A stretch of DNA of 61,701 nucleotides, from contig NZ_QQXK01000022.1 of the NCBI RefSeq assembly GCF_003575975.1, forward strand, positions 1 to 61,701, given 5' to 3'. This stretch comes from Galactobacter valiniphilus (GTDB lineage Bacteria; Actinomycetota; Actinomycetes; Actinomycetales; Micrococcaceae). Both the position numbers and the translations under genes were made by a program. Shown in pieces: positions 15,510 through 27,270 of the stretch; within the stretch, counting starts at the first letter, position 1; every line of letters starts with the position of its first letter. Below the pieces are notes generated by a model. The model was not told where the DNA came from. It did not search any database and saw nothing but the letters and a program-made list of their open reading frames with translations.

Positions 15510-16144
15510 GCACCGACGCCACCGCCGGGGCCAAGCGCCCCTCGCCCTTCTCGCGCCGCAATGTGGTGCTGCTGAGCCTCGCGGGCGGCCTCGTGTCGCT
15601 GCTCGGCGTGACGCGCACCTGGATCACCGTGCCGCCGCCGAACACCGGCGTGCAGCTGAGCGCCGTCGCCGTGTCCGGCACGGAGGCGGCAAGCGCCGTC
15701 ATGGCCCTGACCGTCGTGGGCATCGCCTGCGCCGTCGCCGTCACGATCTCGGGCCTCGTGGCCCGGTACATCGTGGCCGTCGTGCAGGCGCTCGTCGGCG
15801 CCGCCATCGTCGGTTTTGTCGTGCCGGTCCTGGCGGATCCGGCGACCGCGGCCTCCGCCAAGGTCGGCGAGGCCTACGGCCTGGCCAATGTCGACACGAC
15901 GTACACCGTCTCGGTGTGGCCGTGGGTCAGCGTCGTGGGCGGCGTGCTCCTGGTCTTGGGGGCCGTGGCCCTCGCGCTCGGATCCCGGGGCTGGCGCAAC
16001 GGCCACCGCTACGAGCGCACCTCGAGCGGCCGCGCCGTCGTCACCGAGGCCACCATGGATGACATCGACCGCTGGGACGCTTTCACCGAGGGCTCGGATC
16101 CCACCGACGGCGAGGACGGCATCCGCGGGGCCCGCTTCCACTGA
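15506..16144 (+). CDS. Trp operon-associated membrane protein (TIGR02234-like)
   Basis: A 212-residue membrane protein with four hydrophobic helices (about residues 20-38, 60-80, 88-108 and 140-160) and an acidic, soluble C terminus rich in Asp and Glu. Proteins of this type sit between trpE and trpC in many actinobacteria; no function is established. The start overlaps the trpE stop (ATGA), so it is made with TrpE. A role in tryptophan transport or enzyme anchoring would be a guess. Confidence 0.85.
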   Translation: MSTDATAGAKRPSPFSRRNVVLLSLAGGLVSLLGVTRTWITVPPPNTGVQLSAVAVSGTEAASAVMALTVVGIACAVAVTISGLVARYIVAVVQALVGAAIVGFVVPVLADPATAASAKVGEAYGLANVDTTYTVSVWPWVSVVGGVLLVLGAVALALGSRGWRNGHRYERTSSGRAVVTEATMDDIDRWDAFTEGSDPTDGEDGIRGARFH

Positions 16145-16294
16145 TCCTGCCCGGCGCTCCTGCGCCGTGCGTGTCGCCAATGGCCGTTTCTACGCCGTGT
16201 AGTGGCACAATGACAAGCGGTGGTTTCTGACCACCCACACGCATCACCTGAACTAGCGGCCCGTCGGGGCCGCACCCACGAAGGAGACCACCCC

Positions 16295-16549
16295 ATGGTG
16301 ACCACCGAGCAGCAGACCACCGCCGATCCGGTCCTGGCAGAGGAGCTGGGCCACGGAAACACGGTCGCGGCCTGGGCCATGTTTGGCGTTATGTTTGTCG
16401 GCTTCCTGATCTCCTGCGTTGCCTTCACCATCCCGAACTGGATCCTGTTCTGGGCCGGTGGCGTGGTCATCCTCGCCGGCCTCGTGGTCGGCGCCGTGCT
16501 GAAGGCCGCCGGCTACGGCGTGGGCGGCAAGCACACCAAGGGTCACTGA
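16295..16549 (+). CDS. Small two-helix membrane protein of the trp operon
   Basis: 84 residues, with a soluble N-terminal 25 residues containing [14 protein letters not shown], followed by two membrane helices and a short Gly/Lys/His tail. The HGN-x-x-AAW element is typical of a small actinobacterial family found between the trp-associated membrane protein and trpC. AAGGAG at 16281-16286 is 8 bases before ATG 16295. The 150-base gap before it shows nothing clear. Function unknown. Confidence 0.85.
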   Translation: MVTTEQQTTADPVLAEELGHGNTVAAWAMFGVMFVGFLISCVAFTIPNWILFWAGGVVILAGLVVGAVLKAAGYGVGGKHTKGH

Positions 16550-16557
16550 CTCTCGCC

Positions 16558-17376
16558 GTGAGCGTCCTCGACGACATTATCGCCGGGGTCCGCGAGGACC
16601 TCGAGACGCGCCGCGCCCAGCTCTCGCTGGAACAGGTGCGGGCCGCCGCCGCGGCGGCTGCACCCGCGCGCGACGCCCTCGCGGCGCTGACGCCCAGCGC
16701 GCAGCGCCCGTTCGGCGTCATCTCCGAGGTCAAGCGCCGCTCTCCCTCCAAGGGCGAGCTGGCGCAGATCCCCGAGCCCGCCACCCTGGCCGCTGCGTAT
16801 GCGGCCGGCGGTGCGGCGGCGATCTCGGTCCTGACGGAACAGCGCCGCTTCGGCGGCTCGCTCGCGGATCTGGACGCCGTGCGTGCGGCCGTCGACGTTC
16901 CCGTCCTGCGCAAGGACTTTACGGTCGACGAGTACCAGATCTACGAGGCCCGTGCCCACGGCGCCGACCTCGTGCTGCTCATCGTTGCGGCGCTGGACGA
17001 CGCCACCTTGGCCGCGTTCCTGCAGCTGACCGAGTCGCTCGGCATGACCGCGCTCGTTGAGACCCACACGGAGGACGAGATCGCCCGCGCCGTGGCGGCG
17101 GGTGCCCGCCTCATCGGCGTCAACGTGCGCAACCTGAAGACGCTCGACGTCGACAACTCCACCTTTGCGCGCCTGGCCGGGCTCATCCCGGCCGGTGCCA
17201 TCGCCGTCGCCGAGTCCGGCGTCGGCGGCGTGGACGACGTCATCGACTACGCGCGCTCCGGCGCCGACGCCGTGCTCGTGGGGGAGGCCCTCGTGAAGGG
17301 CGAGAACCCCCGCGAAGCCGTGGCCTCCTTCACCGCAGCCGGCGCGCGCGAGCGCACGGCAGCGCAGACCACCTGA
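16558..17376 (+). CDS. trpC: Indole-3-glycerol-phosphate synthase
   Basis: Closes the indole ring from carboxyphenylamino-deoxyribulose phosphate. The 272-residue barrel has the catalytic [45 protein letters not shown] and [11 protein letters not shown]. The start is GTG 16558, 8 bases after the upstream stop and without a clear ribosome site, so it is probably coupled to the small membrane protein. It is not fused to trpF. Confidence 0.96.
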   Translation: MSVLDDIIAGVREDLETRRAQLSLEQVRAAAAAAAPARDALAALTPSAQRPFGVISEVKRRSPSKGELAQIPEPATLAAAYAAGGAAAISVLTEQRRFGGSLADLDAVRAAVDVPVLRKDFTVDEYQIYEARAHGADLVLLIVAALDDATLAAFLQLTESLGMTALVETHTEDEIARAVAAGARLIGVNVRNLKTLDVDNSTFARLAGLIPAGAIAVAESGVGGVDDVIDYARSGADAVLVGEALVKGENPREAVASFTAAGARERTAAQTT

Positions 17377-17441
17377 GCCTCTCTCCCGAGCGCGCCGTCG
17401 GCTTGACCGGTCGGCGCGCCGGGCGTATCCAAAGGAGCATC

Positions 17442-18739
<1,298 letters not shown>

Positions 18740-18743
<4 letters not shown>

Positions 18744-19549
18744 GCGTGAACGCGAGCACTGAGATCGCCTCCAAGTCGGCCGCCGCCATCGAGCGCGCCC
18801 GCGCCGAGGGCCGCCCGGCCCTCATCACGTACCTGCCCGCCGGTTTCCCGGACGTGCAGGCCACGATCGACGCCGCCGTCGCCATGGCGGAGAACGGCGC
18901 CGACGTGATCGAGGTCGGCATCCCGTACTCGGATCCCGTCATGGACGGTCCCGTCATCCAGGCGGCCACGACCGAGGCACTAGAAAAGGGCTTCCGCGTG
19001 GCGAGCATCTTCGACATCGTGGCCGGCATTACCGCCCGCTGCGACGCCGCCGTGATGGTCATGACCTACTGGAACCCGGTCATGCGCATGGGCGTGCGCG
19101 AGTTCTCCCGCCGCCTCGCCGAGGCCGGCGGAGCTGGCCTCATCACGCCGGACCTGATTCCGGACGAGGCCGCCGAGTGGTTCGCGGCGAGCGACGAGTT
19201 TGGCCTCGATCGCGTGTTCCTCACGGCCCCCTCGAGCACGCCCGAGCGCGTCACGATGACCGTCGAGGCCTGCCGCGGCTTTGTCTACTGCGTCTCCGTC
19301 ATGGGCGTCACGGGTGCTCGCTCCGAGGTCTCGGCCGCCACCCGCGGCGTCGTGGATGCCGCCCACGAGGCCGGCGCCCCGCGCGCGTGTGTTGGCCTGG
19401 GCGTCTCGCGCCGCGAGCACGTCGAGGAGATCGGCGCCTACGCCGATGGCGTCATCGTCGGCACGGCCCTCGTGGCGGCGCTCGGTGAGGGCGGCGTCCC
19501 CGCGGTCGCCGCGCTGACCGCCCACCTGAGCGGGAAGGACCAGGGATGA
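18740..19549 (+). CDS. trpA: Tryptophan synthase alpha chain
   Basis: Releases indole from indole-3-glycerol phosphate and channels it to TrpB. The 269-residue barrel has the catalytic Glu and Asp in [46 protein letters not shown] and the loop [11 protein letters not shown]. The start overlaps the trpB stop and its own stop overlaps the lgt start (ATGA both times). Confidence 0.97.
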
Positions 19550-20670
19550 TCGCCGCAGCCCTGGCGCCGGGGGCGATCCCCTCGCCGCCCGAGGAATTTG
19601 CCCGCTTCTCGCTTGGCCCCCTCACGATCCACGCGTACGCCCTGTGCATCCTGCTCGGCATCATCGCCGCCCTCTGGCTCACCTTGCGGCGCTGGAAGGC
19701 GCGCGGCGGTCAGAGCGACGTCATCTGGGACGTCGCCATCTGGGCCATTCCGTTCGGCATCATCGGCGGCCGCCTGTACCACGTCTTCAGCTCGCCCGAT
19801 GCGTACTTCGGGCCGAACTACGACGGCACCGGCGACCCCATCAAGATCCTGTACATCTGGAACGGTGGCCTGGGCATCTGGGGCGCGATCGCCCTCGGCG
19901 CGCTGGGCGCCTGGATCGGCACGCGCCGGGCGGGCGTGCGGCTTTCGGCGTTTGCCGACGCCGCGGCCCCCGGTGTGCTGCTGGCCCAGGCCATCGGCCG
20001 CTGGGGCAACTGGTTCAACCAGGAGCTCTTCGGTTCGGCCACGACGCTCCCGTGGGGCCTCAAGATCGACCCGAGCAGCCCGAACTTCCCGGCCGGCTAC
20101 CCGGCCGACACGCTGTTCCACCCCACGTTCCTCTACGAGTCCCTGTGGAGCCTAGCCGGCGTGGCCGCTCTGCTGCTCGTCGACCGCCGCTTCAAGCTGC
20201 GCTTCGGCGCCCTCGTGTGGCTCTACGTCGTGATCTACACGGCCGGCCGCACCTGGATCGAGGCCATGCGCATCGACGAGGCGCAAATGATCACCATCAG
20301 CGGCATCACGGCCCGCCTGAACGTGTGGACCTCGCTCATCGTGTTGGTCCTTGCCCTGCTGATCTTCCTGTTCTGCCTCATCCGCTCGCGCCGCATGAAG
20401 GGCGAGGACTTCATGTACCTGCCCGGCCGCGCGCCGGCGGGGGAGTCGGTCCAGGACGGCGTGGAGGAGGCCGCGGCCCCGACGAAGGAGTCGGGAGCCA
20501 CGGCTGGTGCCCACGCCACGCCGGCGGAGAAGGCGGCGCCGGCATCCCAGGAGGCCAAGGCGTCCCCGGAGCCGGCGGAGGCCGAAGAGGAGAGCCCGTA
20601 CCCCACGGCGGACGACGTCGCGTCCCCGGCCGAGGAGGCCAAAGTCCCCGAGGCGCCCAAGCAGAATTGA
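19546..20670 (+). CDS. lgt: Phosphatidylglycerol-prolipoprotein diacylglyceryl transferase
   Basis: Attaches diacylglycerol to the lipobox Cys of prolipoproteins at the membrane. The first 280 residues form about seven membrane helices and carry the Lgt signature GRWGNWFNQELFG (near residue 150) and IPFGIIGGRLYHV. Residues from about 290 on form an unusual hydrophilic tail rich in Ala, Glu, Pro and Lys, probably disordered and cytoplasmic; Lgt proteins from other phyla lack it, while actinobacterial ones often have some extension. Coupled to trpA by ATGA, which is the known actinobacterial order. Confidence 0.96.
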   Translation: MIAAALAPGAIPSPPEEFARFSLGPLTIHAYALCILLGIIAALWLTLRRWKARGGQSDVIWDVAIWAIPFGIIGGRLYHVFSSPDAYFGPNYDGTGDPIKILYIWNGGLGIWGAIALGALGAWIGTRRAGVRLSAFADAAAPGVLLAQAIGRWGNWFNQELFGSATTLPWGLKIDPSSPNFPAGYPADTLFHPTFLYESLWSLAGVAALLLVDRRFKLRFGALVWLYVVIYTAGRTWIEAMRIDEAQMITISGITARLNVWTSLIVLVLALLIFLFCLIRSRRMKGEDFMYLPGRAPAGESVQDGVEEAAAPTKESGATAGAHATPAEKAAPASQEAKASPEPAEAEEESPYPTADDVASPAEEAKVPEAPKQN

Positions 20671-20701
20671 GCCGCACCGCTGCACTCTTGCGCGGCGAGC
20701 G

Positions 20702-20736
20702 AAGGGCGGCCACCCTACGCGGGTGACCGCCCTTTT
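20702..20736 (+). terminator. Intrinsic terminator of the trp-lgt operon
   Basis: GGGCGGCCACCC and GGGTGACCGCCC form a 12-bp stem with one mismatch around TACGC, followed by TTTT, 31 bases after lgt. Confidence 0.9.
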
Positions 20737-20796
20737 ACGCTCCCTCGGGAGAAGAAACTTGACTGCAACATGGCGGCGTCGGGAGGCAACTCTTGC

Positions 20797-20823
20797 GTGA
20801 CTGGCGCGAAACACCCTCGACAC
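20797..20823 (+). promoter_or_regulatory. GlnR-like box upstream of gltBD
   Basis: GTGAC-(6 bases)-GAAAC-(6 bases)-GACAC lies here, 300 bases before gltB. The known actinobacterial GlnR pattern is repeats of GTnAC-n6-GAAAC. The first pair fits exactly and the third block partly. Nitrogen control of gltBD would make sense, but no GlnR gene is in the window and chance matches are possible. Confidence 0.35.
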
Positions 20824-20926
20824 ATAACGTTCGTAGCGTGTGAGGTGCGCCTCCGGACCGGGGGCGCGGCGCGGGTCTGACCCGCAGCGATGGGGGCTCG
20901 CCACACCAGGGGAGGACATCGCACTT

Positions 20927-20953
20927 CGTCGCCTCGACGCACTCGAGGCGGCG
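20927..20953 (+). other. Stable hairpin in the gltB leader
   Basis: CGTCGCCTCGA and TCGAGGCGGCG pair over 11 positions (one G-T wobble) around CGCAC in the 383-base stretch between the lgt terminator and gltB. No T run follows. Apart from this hairpin and the GlnR-like box, I see only generic GC-rich sequence in that stretch. Confidence 0.4.
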
Positions 20954-21119
20954 GGCCCACAAGGACGTGGACCACCACCCCTGCGCCACGCGGCGCGGGA
21001 GCGGACCAGCCGGCCCCGGGGGCACACCCGCGGCCCCTCGAGGAGTCGGCCAACGGCATCAGCGCGAACCCACGTTCAGCGCGCGGATGCCGAGCTCCTC
21101 GATGTGAAGGATTCCCGCC

Positions 21120-24100
21120 ATGACGCAGCGCCCGCACGCGCCCCTCCCGGACCAACCGGCCCCCAACCCCTTCGAGGCCTTTGCCTCCATCCCGAAGGCG
21201 ACGGGTCTCTACGACCCCGCCAACGAAAAGGATGCCTGCGGCCTGGCCGTGATCGCCCGCCTCCACGGCGAGCCCCAGCACGAGCTCGTGGAGCAGGCGC
21301 TGCACGCCCTGCGTCGCCTCGAGCACCGCGGCGCCGTCGGTGCCGACGAGGGCACGGGCGACGGAGCCGGCCTCCTCGTGCAGGTCCCGGATGCCTTCTT
21401 CCGCGCTGTGGTGGACTTCGAACTCCCCGCCGCCGGACGTTACGCCGTGGGCACGGCGTTCCTGCCCGCAAACGACGCCGACGAGACCATGGCCCGCGCC
21501 GGCCTCGAAGTCATGGCCGCGGACGAGGAACTCACGGTCCTCGGCTGGCGGGAGCTCCCCATCAACACCAGCGGCATCGGCGAGGCCGCCCTGGCGAGCA
21601 TGCCCCGCTTTGCCCAGTTCTTCGTGACCCCGTGCGAGGACGACGCGACGGACCTGGACGCCCGGGTCTGGCGCGTGCGCAAGCGGGCGCAGGCCAAGTT
21701 CGGTGTCTACTTCCCGAGCTTCTCCTCGCAGACCATCGTCTACAAGGGCATGCTCTCCACGGCGCAGCTGCAGCCGTTCTACCCCGATCTCTCCGACGAG
21801 CGCTTCGCCTCGCGGATCGGCGTGGTCCACTCGCGCTTCTCCACCAACACCTTCCCCTCGTGGCCGCTGGCCCAGCCGTTCCGAACCATCGCCCACAACG
21901 GCGAGATCAACACGGTCAAGGGCAACCGCAACTGGATGCGTGCCCGCCAGTCCCAGCTGGCCTCGCCGCTGCTGGGCGAGGTACCCGAGGAGCTCTTCCC
22001 GATCTGCACCCCCGGCGCCTCGGACTCCGCCTCCTTCGACGAGGTGGCCGAGCTGCTCATGCTCTCCGGCCGCCCGCTGCCGCAGGCGATCATGATGATG
22101 ATCCCCGAGGCCTGGGAGAACGACCTCTCCATGGACGCCGACAAGCGCGCGTTCTACGAGTACCACTCAATGCTCATGGAGCCGTGGGACGGCCCGGCCG
22201 CCGTGGCCTTCACGGACGGCACCCTCGTGGGCGCCGTGCTTGACCGCAACGGCCTGCGCCCCTCGCGCTACTGGGTGACCGAGGACGGCCTCGTCGTGCT
22301 CGCCTCCGAGGTGGGCGTCGTCGACCTCGACCAGCGCACCATCGTCAAGAAGGGGCGCGTCTCGCCCGGCAAGATGTTCCTCGTGGACACGGCAGCGGGC
22401 CGCATCGTCGAGGACGCCCAGATCAAGGCCGAGGTCGCCGCCGCCAACCCGTGGCGCGAGTGGGTCAAGGCCAATCTGCGCTCCCTCTCCGATCTCCCCG
22501 AGCGCGAGCACGTGGTCTCGGGCGCCGGCTCCATCGAGGTGCGCCAGCAGACCTTCGGCTACACGCACGAGGAGCTGCGCATCCTGCTCGGCCCCATGGC
22601 GCAGACCGGCGCCGAGCCGCTCGGCGCCATGGGCACCGACACGCCCATCGCCGTGCTGGCCCAGCGCCCGCGCCTGCTCTTCGACTACTTCGTCCAATCC
22701 TTCGCGCAGGTCACCAACCCGCCGCTCGACGCCCTGCGCGAGGAGCTCGTGACGAGCCTGCGCACCACGATCGGCCCCGACGGCAACCTGCTCTCGCTCG
22801 GCTTCGAGCCGACCACGCAGATCGCCCTGGACTTCCCGGTCATGAGCAACGATCAGCTCGCCCGCGTCGCCAACTCGCGCGACGCCGCCGGAGGCAAGGA
22901 GACCCTGCGTGTGCGCGGCCTCTACCGCCCCGAGGGCGGTGCCCAGGAGCTGGCGGCGCGCCTGACCGAGATCTGCGAGAAGGTCTCGGCCGCCGTGAAC
23001 CGCGGCGTCAAGTTCATCGTGCTCTCCGATCGCGACTCGAACGCGCAGTGGGCCCCCATCCCGTCGCTGCTGCTGACCTCTGCGGTCCACCATCACCTGC
23101 TGCGCGCCGCCAACCGCGTGCGCACCTCCCTTCTCGTGGAGGCCGGCGACGTCCGCGAGGTGCACCACGTCGCGGCCCTCATCGGCTTCGGCGCCACCGC
23201 GGTCAACCCGTACCTGGCCCTGGAGACGGTGGAGCACCTGGCCCGCACGGGTGTGCTGCCCGGCCTGGAGCCGGAGCAGGCGGCCAAGAACCTCATCAAG
23301 GGGCTCGGCAAGGGTGTCCTGAAGATCATGTCCAAGATGGGCATCTCCACGGTGTCCTCCTACTGCGGCGCGCAGACCTTCGAGGCCCTCGGCCTGGCCA
23401 AGCCCGTCGTCGACGCGTACTTCGCCGGCACCGCCACCCAGATGGGCGGCATCGGACTCGACGTCATCGCCGAGGAGACGCGCCAGCGCCACGCCTCCGC
23501 GTACCCGAACGACGGCAACTCCGATCCGCATCGCAGCCTCGAGACGGGCGGCGAGTACCAGTGGCGCCGCGAGGGCCCGCCGCACCTCTTCGACCCGGAG
23601 ACGGTGTTCAAGCTCCAGCACGCCACGCGCGAGCGCCGCTACGACATCTTCCGCGAGTACACCTCGCGCGTGGACAGCCAGGCGGAGGAGCTGAAGACCC
23701 TGCGCGGCCTCTTCCGCTTCAAGACGGAGGAGCGCGAGCCCATCAGCATCGATGAGGTCGAGCCGATCTCGGAGATCGTCAAGCGCTTCTCCACGGGTGC
23801 CATGAGCTACGGCTCCATCTCGCAGGAGGCTCACGAGTCTCTCGCGATCGCCATGAACCGCCTGGGCGGCAAGTCCAACACGGGCGAGGGCGGCGAGGAC
23901 GTCGACCGCCTGCTGGATCCGGAGCGCCGCAGCGCGGTGAAGCAGATCGCGTCCGGCCGCTTCGGCGTGACGAGCCTGTACCTCTCCAACGCCGACGACA
24001 TCCAGATCAAGATGGCGCAGGGCGCCAAGCCCGGCGAAGGCGGCCAGCTCATGGCCCAGAAGATGTACCCGTGGGTCGCCAAGACGCGCCACTCGACGCC

Positions 24101-25709
24101 AGGCGTTGGCCTCATCTCCCCGCCGCCGCACCACGACATCTACTCGATCGAAGACCTCGCGCAGCTGATCTACGACGCGAAGCGCGCCAACCCGAGTGCC
24201 CGCGTCCACGTGAAGCTTGTCTCGGAGGTCGGGATCGGCACCGTGGCGGCCGGCGTGACCAAGGCCAAGGCCGACGTCGTGCTCATCTCCGGTCACGACG
24301 GCGGCACAGGCGCCAGCCCGCTCAACTCGCTCAAGCACGCCGGCGCTCCGTGGGAGCTCGGCCTCGCCGAGGCACAGCAGACCCTGCTGCTCAACGGCCT
24401 GCGCGATCGCGTCGTGGTGCAGGCGGACGGCCAGCTCAAGACCGGCCGCGATGTGCTCATCGCCGCCCTGTTGGGCGCCGAGGAGTTCGGTTTCGCCACC
24501 GCCCCGCTCGTGGTGCAGGGCTGCATCCTGATGCGCGTCTGCCACCTGGACACGTGCCCCGTGGGCGTGGCCACCCAGAACCCCGAGCTGCGTTCGCGCT
24601 TCACGGGCAAGCCCGAGTTCGTCATCACCTTCTTCGAGTACCTGGCCCAGGAGGTGCGTGAGCTCCTGGCGCAGCTCGGTTTCCGCAGCATCCAGGAGGC
24701 CGTCGGCCACGCCGAGCTGCTCGAAACGGACCGCGCCATCCACCACTGGAAGAGCGACGGCCTCGACCTCACCGGCCTGTTCGGCGAGTACGAGCGCCCG
24801 CGCGGGGGCACGCTGTACAACTCGACCCAGCAGCAGCACGAGCTTGAAGCCCACTTCGATCACAGCCTGATCGAGCTCAGCGCCGACGCCCTCGAGCGGC
24901 GTGAGCCGGTGCGCATCGCGCTCGACGTCGTCAACACCGACCGCAGCGTGGGCACCATGCTCGGCCACATCGTGACGAAGACCTTTGGGATCGAGACCCT
25001 CGCCCCCGACACGATCGACGTGACGCTCTCCGGGGCGGCGGGTCAGTCGCTGGGCGCCTTCATGCCCGAGGGCATCACGCTGCGTCTCTTCGGCGAGTCC
25101 AACGACTACGCGGGCAAGGGGCTCTCCGGCGGCCGTGTCATCGTGCGCCCCGGCCGCGAGGCTGCCTTCGTCGCCGAGGACAATGTCGTGGCTGGCAACG
25201 TGGTTGGCTACGGCGCCACGTCCGGCGAGCTCTTCCTGCGCGGCCACGTGGGCGAGCGCTTCCTCGTGCGCAACTCCGGCGCCACGGCGGTCGTCGAGGG
25301 CATCGGCGATCACGGCCTCGAGTACATGACGGGCGGCACCGCCCTCATCCTGGGTCCCGTGGGCCGCAACCTCGCGGCCGGCATGTCCGGCGGCGTGGCC
25401 TACGTCCTTGACCTCGACCGCAGCCGCCTGAACGCCCAGGCCGCCGAGGGGGAGCTCCTCGTCACGGCCCTGCCCACCGAGGACTCCGAGCTGGTGCGCG
25501 AGCTGCTCACGCGCCACGGCGAGGAAACCGGCTCCGACGTCGCGGCCCGCCTGCTCCTGGACTTCCAGGACACCGCGGCCCGCATCACCAAAATCATGCC
25601 GCGCCACTACGCCGCCGTGCTCCGCACGCGCGAGCTGGCGGTCGCGGACGGACTTGACCCGGACGGCGAAGCCGCCTGGGAGCGCATCCTGGAGGCGACC
25701 CGTGGCTGA
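21120..25709 (+). CDS. gltB: Glutamate synthase (NADPH), large subunit
   Basis: Makes two glutamates from glutamine and 2-oxoglutarate. Domains over 1529 residues: a type-II glutamine amidotransferase after a propeptide of about 39 residues ([13 protein letters not shown], the Cys becoming the N-terminal nucleophile); a central domain; the FMN/synthase domain with the 3Fe-4S cysteines in [20 protein letters not shown] near residue 1138; and a C-terminal GXGXG beta-helix from about 1290 ([17 protein letters not shown]). AAGGA at 21107-21111 precedes ATG 21120. It overlaps gltD by 8 bases. Confidence 0.98.
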   Translation: MTQRPHAPLPDQPAPNPFEAFASIPKATGLYDPANEKDACGLAVIARLHGEPQHELVEQALHALRRLEHRGAVGADEGTGDGAGLLVQVPDAFFRAVVDFELPAAGRYAVGTAFLPANDADETMARAGLEVMAADEELTVLGWRELPINTSGIGEAALASMPRFAQFFVTPCEDDATDLDARVWRVRKRAQAKFGVYFPSFSSQTIVYKGMLSTAQLQPFYPDLSDERFASRIGVVHSRFSTNTFPSWPLAQPFRTIAHNGEINTVKGNRNWMRARQSQLASPLLGEVPEELFPICTPGASDSASFDEVAELLMLSGRPLPQAIMMMIPEAWENDLSMDADKRAFYEYHSMLMEPWDGPAAVAFTDGTLVGAVLDRNGLRPSRYWVTEDGLVVLASEVGVVDLDQRTIVKKGRVSPGKMFLVDTAAGRIVEDAQIKAEVAAANPWREWVKANLRSLSDLPEREHVVSGAGSIEVRQQTFGYTHEELRILLGPMAQTGAEPLGAMGTDTPIAVLAQRPRLLFDYFVQSFAQVTNPPLDALREELVTSLRTTIGPDGNLLSLGFEPTTQIALDFPVMSNDQLARVANSRDAAGGKETLRVRGLYRPEGGAQELAARLTEICEKVSAAVNRGVKFIVLSDRDSNAQWAPIPSLLLTSAVHHHLLRAANRVRTSLLVEAGDVREVHHVAALIGFGATAVNPYLALETVEHLARTGVLPGLEPEQAAKNLIKGLGKGVLKIMSKMGISTVSSYCGAQTFEALGLAKPVVDAYFAGTATQMGGIGLDVIAEETRQRHASAYPNDGNSDPHRSLETGGEYQWRREGPPHLFDPETVFKLQHATRERRYDIFREYTSRVDSQAEELKTLRGLFRFKTEEREPISIDEVEPISEIVKRFSTGAMSYGSISQEAHESLAIAMNRLGGKSNTGEGGEDVDRLLDPERRSAVKQIASGRFGVTSLYLSNADDIQIKMAQGAKPGEGGQLMAQKMYPWVAKTRHSTPGVGLISPPPHHDIYSIEDLAQLIYDAKRANPSARVHVKLVSEVGIGTVAAGVTKAKADVVLISGHDGGTGASPLNSLKHAGAPWELGLAEAQQTLLLNGLRDRVVVQADGQLKTGRDVLIAALLGAEEFGFATAPLVVQGCILMRVCHLDTCPVGVATQNPELRSRFTGKPEFVITFFEYLAQEVRELLAQLGFRSIQEAVGHAELLETDRAIHHWKSDGLDLTGLFGEYERPRGGTLYNSTQQQHELEAHFDHSLIELSADALERREPVRIALDVVNTDRSVGTMLGHIVTKTFGIETLAPDTIDVTLSGAAGQSLGAFMPEGITLRLFGESNDYAGKGLSGGRVIVRPGREAAFVAEDNVVAGNVVGYGATSGELFLRGHVGERFLVRNSGATAVVEGIGDHGLEYMTGGTALILGPVGRNLAAGMSGGVAYVLDLDRSRLNAQAAEGELLVTALPTEDSELVRELLTRHGEETGSDVAARLLLDFQDTAARITKIMPRHYAAVLRTRELAVADGLDPDGEAAWERILEATRG

Positions 25710-27153
25710 TCCCCGTGGATTCCTGAACACCCGTGAACGCCAGACCCAGGCCCGCCGGCCCGTCCCGGTGCGCCTGCTGGACTTCAAGGACGTCTATGAG
25801 AAGCCGGACCCGCGCGTCGTCAAGGCGCAGGCCGGGCGCTGCATGGACTGCGGCGTGCCCTTCTGCCACTCGGGCTGCCCGCTCGGCAACCTCATCCCCG
25901 AGTTCAACGACCTCGTGTGGCGAGGCCGCATGGAGGAGGCGGTGGATCGCCTGCAGGCGACCAACAACTTCCCCGAGCTGACCGGGCGCCTGTGCCCGGC
26001 CCCGTGCGAGTCCTCCTGCGTGCTCGGCATCAACCAGCCGGCCGTCACCATCAAGCAGGTCGAGGTGTCCATCGCCGAGGCGGCCCTCGCGGGGTCCGGC
26101 GTCGAGCCGCAGCCGCCGCTGCGCCTCACGGAGCACACGATCGCCGTGGTCGGCTCCGGCCCGGCCGGCCTGGCCGCCGCCCAGCAGCTGACGCGCGCCG
26201 GGCACACCGTCGCCGTGTTCGAGCGCGACGACAAGATCGGCGGGCTGCTGCGCTACGGCATCCCCGACTACAAGCTGGAGAAAGAGATCCTCGACGCCCG
26301 CATCGCCCAGATGGAGGCCGAGGGCACCCGCTTCCGCACCGGCGTGAGCATCGGCACCGACATCGGCTGGGACGAGCTGCGCCGCCGTTACGACGCCGTG
26401 ATCGTCGCGACGGGCGCCCCCGTGGGCCGCGAGCTGCCCCTCCCCGGCCGCGAGCTCCCGGGCGTGCACCAGGCCATGGAGTACCTCGTGCAGGCCAACC
26501 GCGCCGTGGACGGCCAGGAGGTCCCGGGCCAGATCGACGCGAAGGGCAAGCACGTCGTCATCCTTGGCGGCGGCGACACGGGCGCCGACTGCATCGGCAC
26601 GGCGCACCGTCAGGGCGCCGCGTCCGTGACGACGCTCGCGATCGGCAAGCGGCCCCCGAGCGAGCGCCCGAACTCGCAGCCGTGGCCGCTGCACCCAGCG
26701 CTCTTCGAGGTCGCCTCGGCGCACGAGGAGGGTGGCGAGCGCACCTACCTGGCCTCCACGGTCGAGTTTGTCGGCGAGGACGGCGTGCTCACGGGCCTCA
26801 AGGTGGCCGAGACCGAGTACACGCCGGAGGGTCGCCTGCCCAAGGCCGGCACCGAGCGCATCATCCAGGCGGACCTCGTGCTCTTGGCCCTCGGCTTCAC
26901 GGGAGCCGAGACCGAGCAGGCGGGGGAGCAGCTGGCCCTCGAGGAGCCGCAGCGCGGGCTGTTCGTGCGCGACGCCCAGTTCGCCACGGCGCCCGGCGTG
27001 TTCGTGGCGGGCGACGCCGGCCGCGGCGCCTCGCTCATCGTGTGGGCCATCGCCGAGGGGCGTTCCGCGGCGGCCGCCGTGCAGCGCTTCCTGGGTGGCG
27101 AGGCACTCCCGGACCCCGTTCGACCCACCGATCGCGGATTCTCGCTCGCGTAG
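25702..27153 (+). CDS. gltD: Glutamate synthase (NADPH), small subunit
   Basis: Passes electrons from NADPH through FAD and 4Fe-4S clusters to GltB. The 483-residue flavoprotein begins [14 protein letters not shown]. Cluster cysteines are in [18 protein letters not shown] and [14 protein letters not shown], followed by the FAD loop [14 protein letters not shown] and the NADPH loop [12 protein letters not shown], and a C-terminal [19 protein letters not shown]. The start is GTG 25702, overlapping the gltB stop, with GGAGG at 25691-25695; this fits coupled synthesis of the two subunits. Confidence 0.97.
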   Translation: MADPRGFLNTRERQTQARRPVPVRLLDFKDVYEKPDPRVVKAQAGRCMDCGVPFCHSGCPLGNLIPEFNDLVWRGRMEEAVDRLQATNNFPELTGRLCPAPCESSCVLGINQPAVTIKQVEVSIAEAALAGSGVEPQPPLRLTEHTIAVVGSGPAGLAAAQQLTRAGHTVAVFERDDKIGGLLRYGIPDYKLEKEILDARIAQMEAEGTRFRTGVSIGTDIGWDELRRRYDAVIVATGAPVGRELPLPGRELPGVHQAMEYLVQANRAVDGQEVPGQIDAKGKHVVILGGGDTGADCIGTAHRQGAASVTTLAIGKRPPSERPNSQPWPLHPALFEVASAHEEGGERTYLASTVEFVGEDGVLTGLKVAETEYTPEGRLPKAGTERIIQADLVLLALGFTGAETEQAGEQLALEEPQRGLFVRDAQFATAPGVFVAGDAGRGASLIVWAIAEGRSAAAAVQRFLGGEALPDPVRPTDRGFSLA

Positions 27154-27163
27154 GTAGTAAGGT

Positions 27164-27204
27164 GGGTGATGGTCGACACAAGGTAGGAACGTCGGCCATC
27201 ACCC
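27164..27204 (+). repeat. Inverted repeat between gltD and pyk
   Basis: GGGTGATGG and CCATCACCC pair over 9 bp around a 23-base loop just after gltD. TTTTT follows 28 bases later (27231-27235). It may be a weak terminator or part of the pyk leader. Confidence 0.45.
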
Positions 27205-27270
27205 GAACGGAGCGCCGAGGACGTCGCCCCTTTTTAAGCATGCCATCGAGTACGAAAGAGGCAGCCACCG

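Noticed and set aside
22167..25787. A 1206-codon open frame on the minus strand
   Set aside because: It is the antisense of gltB/gltD, Val/His/Gly-rich with no family motifs; such frames are usual opposite long high-GC genes.
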